Below, one piece after another: positions 33,010-36,277 of a stretch of DNA of 36,277 bases; the stretch's first letter is position 1, and each line of letters starts with the position of its first letter. The notes beneath the pieces were generated by a model, which saw only the letters and a program-made list of their open reading frames with translations, was not told where the DNA came from and searched no databases. The stretch lies in the NCBI GenBank assembly GCA_026196225.1, contig JAPHRD010000041.1:1-36277 (forward strand), written 5' to 3'. The translations under genes and the position numbers were made by a program. Source of the DNA: Motiliproteus sp. (GTDB taxonomy: Bacteria; Pseudomonadota; Gammaproteobacteria; Pseudomonadales; Balneatricaceae).

Positions 33010-35403
33010 ATGAAACTGAGTGAAGCTTGGTTGCGTGAATGGGTTAACCCAGAGTTATCTACCGCAGACTTGGTTGAACAGATCACCATGGCGGGCCTGG
33101 AAGTTGACGGTGTAGAGGCGGTTGCCGGTGAATTCAGCGGTGTGGTTGTGGGTGAGATTCTGACCCGGGAGCAGCACCCTGATGCAGATAAGCTGTCTGT
33201 TTGTATGGTTAAGGGCGATGGCGCAGAGCCCGTGCAGGTCATCTGTGGTGCACCTAATGCCCGTGCGGGAATCAAGATTCCTTACGCGACTATTGGCGCG
33301 GTATTGCCTCCTGGTGCAGATGGCAAACCGTTTAAGATTAAGAAAGCCAAACTGCGTGGGATCGAATCTTTCGGTATGCTCTGCGCGCAAGCGGAACTCA
33401 AACTGGGGGATGGCAACGACGGTATCTGGGAATTGCCAGAAGATGCGCCTGTCGGTACCTGTGTACGTGAATACCTTCAGCTCAACGATAGCAGCATCGA
33501 AATCGATCTGACCCCAAACCGTAGCGATTGCCTATCAATCAAAGGTGTTGCTCGTGATGTGGGTGTGTTGAATCGTCTGGCAGTAAACGAGCCTGAAATT
33601 GCTGCGGTAGCACCGAGTATCGATGATACCTTTCCGGTGGCTTTGAACGCCGGTGAAGCCTGTTCCCGTTATGCCGGTCGTGTGATTCGCAATGTAGATG
33701 TCGCCAAGCCAACGCCGTTGTGGATGCAAGAGCGTCTGCGTCGCGCGGATATTCGCAGCATTGATGCCGTAGTAGATATTACAAACTACGTGTTGCTGGA
33801 ATTAGGTCAACCCATGCATGCTTTTGATTTGAGTACGCTTAACGGTAGTGTTCAGGCACGGATGGCCGAGCAGGGCGAGAAGTTGACCTTGTTGGATGGA
33901 CAGGACATCGAGCTGAATGCTGACACCATGGTGATTGCCGATGACAGTCGTGCGGTTGCCATGGCAGGTATTATGGGTGGTGAAGCCACGGCGGTGACCG
34001 CAGAGACTAAAGATATCTTCTTGGAAAGCGCATTCTTCGACCCGATTGCTATTGCAGGTCGCGCCCGTAGTTATGGTCTGCACACCGATTCTTCCCACCG
34101 TTTTGAGCGAGGTGTGGATTACCAGCTGCAGGAGACCGCTATTGAGCGCGCCACGCAGCTATTGCTGGATATCGTAGGTGGTGAAGCCGGACCCATTGGG
34201 GTAGTTGAGAACGAATATAAGCCAGTGGACCGTGAAGTCTCTTTGCGTCGTGCACGTATTAACAGCGGCCTTGGCTTTGATATGGATGATGATACCGTTA
34301 TCGATATTCTCATTCGTCTGGGTCTGTCGCTGCAGAGATCTGATGATGAGGGTTGGACCTTTGCGGTGCCCAGTTACCGTTTCGATATCAGCATTGAAGC
34401 GGATCTGTTGGAAGAGCTGGCCCGTGTTTACGGTTATAACAATCTGCCTGTGACTAGCATGTCGGTGCCGATGCTGATCGAATCTGATGATGAAGCGGCG
34501 ATTGGGCTGAGCTCCTTGCACCAGGTGCTGGTGAATCGCGGATATCAGGAAGCGATTACCTACAGTTTTGTTGAACCCAAGCTGCAGGAGATGTTTGACA
34601 AGCAACATCAGGCTGTAGCTCTGTCAAACCCCATCTCAGCCGATATGGCAGTGATGAGGACCACGCTGTGGCCTGGTCTGGTTAAAGCACTGCAATACAA
34701 CCAAAATCGCCAGCAAAGCCGTGTTAGATTGTTTGAAACAGGTCAGCGTTTCCTGCCGGAAGCTGGTGGTCTGATACAGGATCAGGTTATTGCCGGTGCG
34801 GTTTATGGTAGTCGCCAGCCTGAAGGGTGGGCTGAAAAGCAACAACCAATTGATTTCTTTGATGTAAAGGCCGATATTGAAGCCTTGTTGGCTGTAGGCG
34901 GTTCTGCTGCGGAGTATCGTTTCGAGCCCGCCAAACACGATGTCCTGCACCCAGGACAATGTGCCCGAATCGAGCGAAATGGTAGCGTCATCGGTTTTAT
35001 GGGTGCTCTTCATCCCAGCTTACTTGCGCAATTAGGGGTTAGCGGTCCTGTTTTTCTATTTGAGTTAAAACTGGCTGATATCGAAACAGGCGTGCTGCCG
35101 AATTTCGAAGAGCTGTCCAAATTCCCTGAAACTCGAAGGGATTTGGCGTTAATAGTGGATGAATCCGTACCTGTTGCTACACTACTTGATATCGTCAAAC
35201 AGCAGGGTGGCGAATGGCTGAAAAATACCACGCTATTCGATGTCTATCAGGGCGAAGGTATTGATAATGGTAAAAAAAGTCTGGCCTTAGGCTTGACCTG
35301 GCAGCATCCATCGCGCACCCTTACTGATGAAGAAGTGAACGATGTCGTTGAGTCAATTGTATCGAATATGCAGTCAAGCTGCGGTGCAATGCTCAGGGGC
35401 TAA
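33010..35403 (+). CDS. pheT: Phenylalanyl-tRNA synthetase beta subunit
   Basis: The beta subunit, 797 residues (E. coli 795). The domains in order are an N-terminal tRNA-binding OB fold (about 40-150: VVVGEILTREQHPDADKLSV, VICGAPNARAGIKIPYATIG), the B3/B4 editing module (DAVVDITNYVLLELGQPMHAFD), B5 (RINSGLGFDMDDDTVIDIL), a catalytic-like core (VNRGYQEAITYSFVEPKLQEM), and the C-terminal ferredoxin-fold anticodon-binding domain (LSKFPETRRDLALIVDESVPVATLL). It is co-transcribed with pheS and followed 56 bases later by ihfA, as in other gammaproteobacteria. Confidence 0.97.
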   Translation: MKLSEAWLREWVNPELSTADLVEQITMAGLEVDGVEAVAGEFSGVVVGEILTREQHPDADKLSVCMVKGDGAEPVQVICGAPNARAGIKIPYATIGAVLPPGADGKPFKIKKAKLRGIESFGMLCAQAELKLGDGNDGIWELPEDAPVGTCVREYLQLNDSSIEIDLTPNRSDCLSIKGVARDVGVLNRLAVNEPEIAAVAPSIDDTFPVALNAGEACSRYAGRVIRNVDVAKPTPLWMQERLRRADIRSIDAVVDITNYVLLELGQPMHAFDLSTLNGSVQARMAEQGEKLTLLDGQDIELNADTMVIADDSRAVAMAGIMGGEATAVTAETKDIFLESAFFDPIAIAGRARSYGLHTDSSHRFERGVDYQLQETAIERATQLLLDIVGGEAGPIGVVENEYKPVDREVSLRRARINSGLGFDMDDDTVIDILIRLGLSLQRSDDEGWTFAVPSYRFDISIEADLLEELARVYGYNNLPVTSMSVPMLIESDDEAAIGLSSLHQVLVNRGYQEAITYSFVEPKLQEMFDKQHQAVALSNPISADMAVMRTTLWPGLVKALQYNQNRQQSRVRLFETGQRFLPEAGGLIQDQVIAGAVYGSRQPEGWAEKQQPIDFFDVKADIEALLAVGGSAAEYRFEPAKHDVLHPGQCARIERNGSVIGFMGALHPSLLAQLGVSGPVFLFELKLADIETGVLPNFEELSKFPETRRDLALIVDESVPVATLLDIVKQQGGEWLKNTTLFDVYQGEGIDNGKKSLALGLTWQHPSRTLTDEEVNDVVESIVSNMQSSCGAMLRG

Positions 35404-35459
35404 CCTTAAAAGCTGATTACTTCCGCTCAAAAATAGGGGTGGAGTAAAAGGGGCGTACG

Positions 35460-35765
35460 ATGGGTTCATTGACAAAAGCAGATATGGCCGAGCGTCTATT
35501 TGATGTCTTAGGTCTTAACAAGCGAGAAGCCAAGGAGATGGTCGAGACTTTCTTTGATGAAGTCCGCGGCTGTCTTGCTGACAATGAACAGGTAAAGCTA
35601 TCTGGCTTTGGTAATTTCGATCTTAGGGATAAACGTCAGCGGCCTGGTCGTAACCCCAAAACCGGCGAAGAGGTTCCAATCTCAGCTCGGCGGGTAGTGA
35701 CCTTTAGACCAGGTCAGAAACTCAAGGAAAAAGTCGAGACCTATGCAGGCCCCGCAGAAGAGTGA
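35460..35765 (+). CDS. ihfA: Integration host factor alpha subunit
   Basis: The alpha chain of the DNA-bending heterodimer IHF (partner IhfB is encoded elsewhere), 101 residues. The dimerisation helices ([40 protein letters not shown]) are followed by the DNA-binding beta arm with the minor-groove intercalating proline in [23 protein letters not shown] assists recombination, replication initiation and many sigma54 promoters. Its 3' end overlaps the start of the MerR gene by 23 bases, so the two are co-transcribed and probably translationally coupled. Confidence 0.97.
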   Translation: MGSLTKADMAERLFDVLGLNKREAKEMVETFFDEVRGCLADNEQVKLSGFGNFDLRDKRQRPGRNPKTGEEVPISARRVVTFRPGQKLKEKVETYAGPAEE

Positions 35766-36105
35766 TCAGCCCCCTCCGGTAATACCCGAAAAACGATATT
35801 TTTCAATAGGCGAAGTAGGTGAGCTCTGTGGTGTTAAACCCCACGTGCTTCGCTATTGGGAACAGGAATTCGAGCAATTAAAACCGGTTAAGCGTCGAGG
35901 CAATCGACGCTATTATCAGCGTCAGGATGTGTTGTTGGTTCGACAGCTATGCAGCCTTCTCTATGATCAAGGTTTTACCATCGCCGGTGCTCGGCAGTGG
36001 CTGCAGGGTGACGATGCAAAGTCCGAAAACGGAAAGTATCAACAGCTCATTCGACAGACCATTTCTGAGTTGGAAGAGTTGCTGGAGCAGCTACGTCTTA
36101 ACTAG
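35743..36105 (+). CDS. MerR-family transcriptional regulator
   Basis: A small 120-residue regulator of the MerR family. The helix-turn-helix is residues 19-37 ([21 protein letters not shown]), the wing is RRGNRRYYQ (51-59), and a second helical pair [20 protein letters not shown] precedes a short C-terminal coiled coil ([16 protein letters not shown]) for dimerisation. No metal-binding cysteine cluster or large effector domain follows, so the signal is unknown. The ihfA-merR-tRNA-Pro order is widespread in gammaproteobacteria, yet I know of no established function for this regulator. It starts inside ihfA. Confidence 0.9.
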   Translation: MQAPQKSDQPPPVIPEKRYFSIGEVGELCGVKPHVLRYWEQEFEQLKPVKRRGNRRYYQRQDVLLVRQLCSLLYDQGFTIAGARQWLQGDDAKSENGKYQQLIRQTISELEELLEQLRLN

Positions 36106-36125
36106 GGAAATTGTTTAAATTCAGT

Positions 36126-36154
36126 TTGCCCTGCTATTCGAGTTAGAGTAAGAT
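36126..36154 (+). promoter_or_regulatory. Promoter of the tRNA-Pro gene
   Basis: TTGCCC (36126-36131) and TAAGAT (36149-36154) with an exact 17-base spacer, followed by a GC-rich stretch (CACGCCGC) of the kind seen at stringently controlled stable-RNA promoters. The start would be near 36161, leaving a 5' leader of about 40 bases. Confidence 0.75.
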
Positions 36155-36199
36155 TCACGCCGCTGTAATAAAGGACTTTGCTTCTTTAGATCGGTTATG

Positions 36200-36277
<78 letters not shown>

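Overview
The window is a chromosomal segment of a gammaproteobacterium. The evidence is the order ftsZ-lpxC-secA-argJ, the cluster yacG-coaE-pilD-pilC-pilB with divergent pilA, the neighbouring nadC and ampD, and the run thrS-infC-rpmI-rplT-pheS-pheT-ihfA-merR-tRNA-Pro. All are classic neighbourhoods of Pseudomonas-like and marine gammaproteobacteria. Balanced base composition, TRAP transport and a lactate operon fit a marine Oceanospirillales-type organism, but that placement is inference. I see no transposase, integrase, phage gene, CRISPR array or rRNA, and no clear signs of recent transfer.

Layout. (1) 1-6577, plus strand: the 3' end of ftsZ, then lpxC, secA, argJ and a Nudix/ThiE-like fusion (division, lipid A, secretion, arginine, nucleotide clean-up). 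(2) 6631-11424, minus strand: the type IV pilus assembly genes pilB-pilC-pilD followed by coaE and yacG. The major pilin pilA is divergent at 11672, with an unknown membrane-anchored protein after it. (3) 12644-14153: nadC and ampD, divergent. (4) 14287-18139: a ferric iron ABC transporter split into two convergent units (fbpC plus; fbpA-fbpB minus), each with a Fur-box-like palindrome over its probable -10 region. rsmE lies upstream of fbpA. (5) 19382-28381: an organic-acid island with TRAP genes dctP-dctQ-dctM facing lutA-lutB-lutC (LutABC lactate oxidation), and a divergent FadR-type GntR regulator with a TGGTCTGACC operator-like site. (6) 28539-36277: translation genes thrS, infC, rpmI, rplT, pheS and pheT, then ihfA, a MerR-family regulator and tRNA-Pro(GGG), which ends on the last base.

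Most of the window is ordinary. The parts most worth a second look are: the DctM permease carrying an extra C-terminal coiled-coil-like domain of about 330 residues, paired with an oversized DctQ; a perfect 17-bp hairpin between dctP and dctQ; infC, whose ribosome-binding site points to a non-canonical AUC start; a Nudix-ThiE fusion whose ThiE half has lost metal-binding residues; the split Fur-controlled iron transporter with an internal terminator; and an 18-bp-stem leader structure upstream of pheS.
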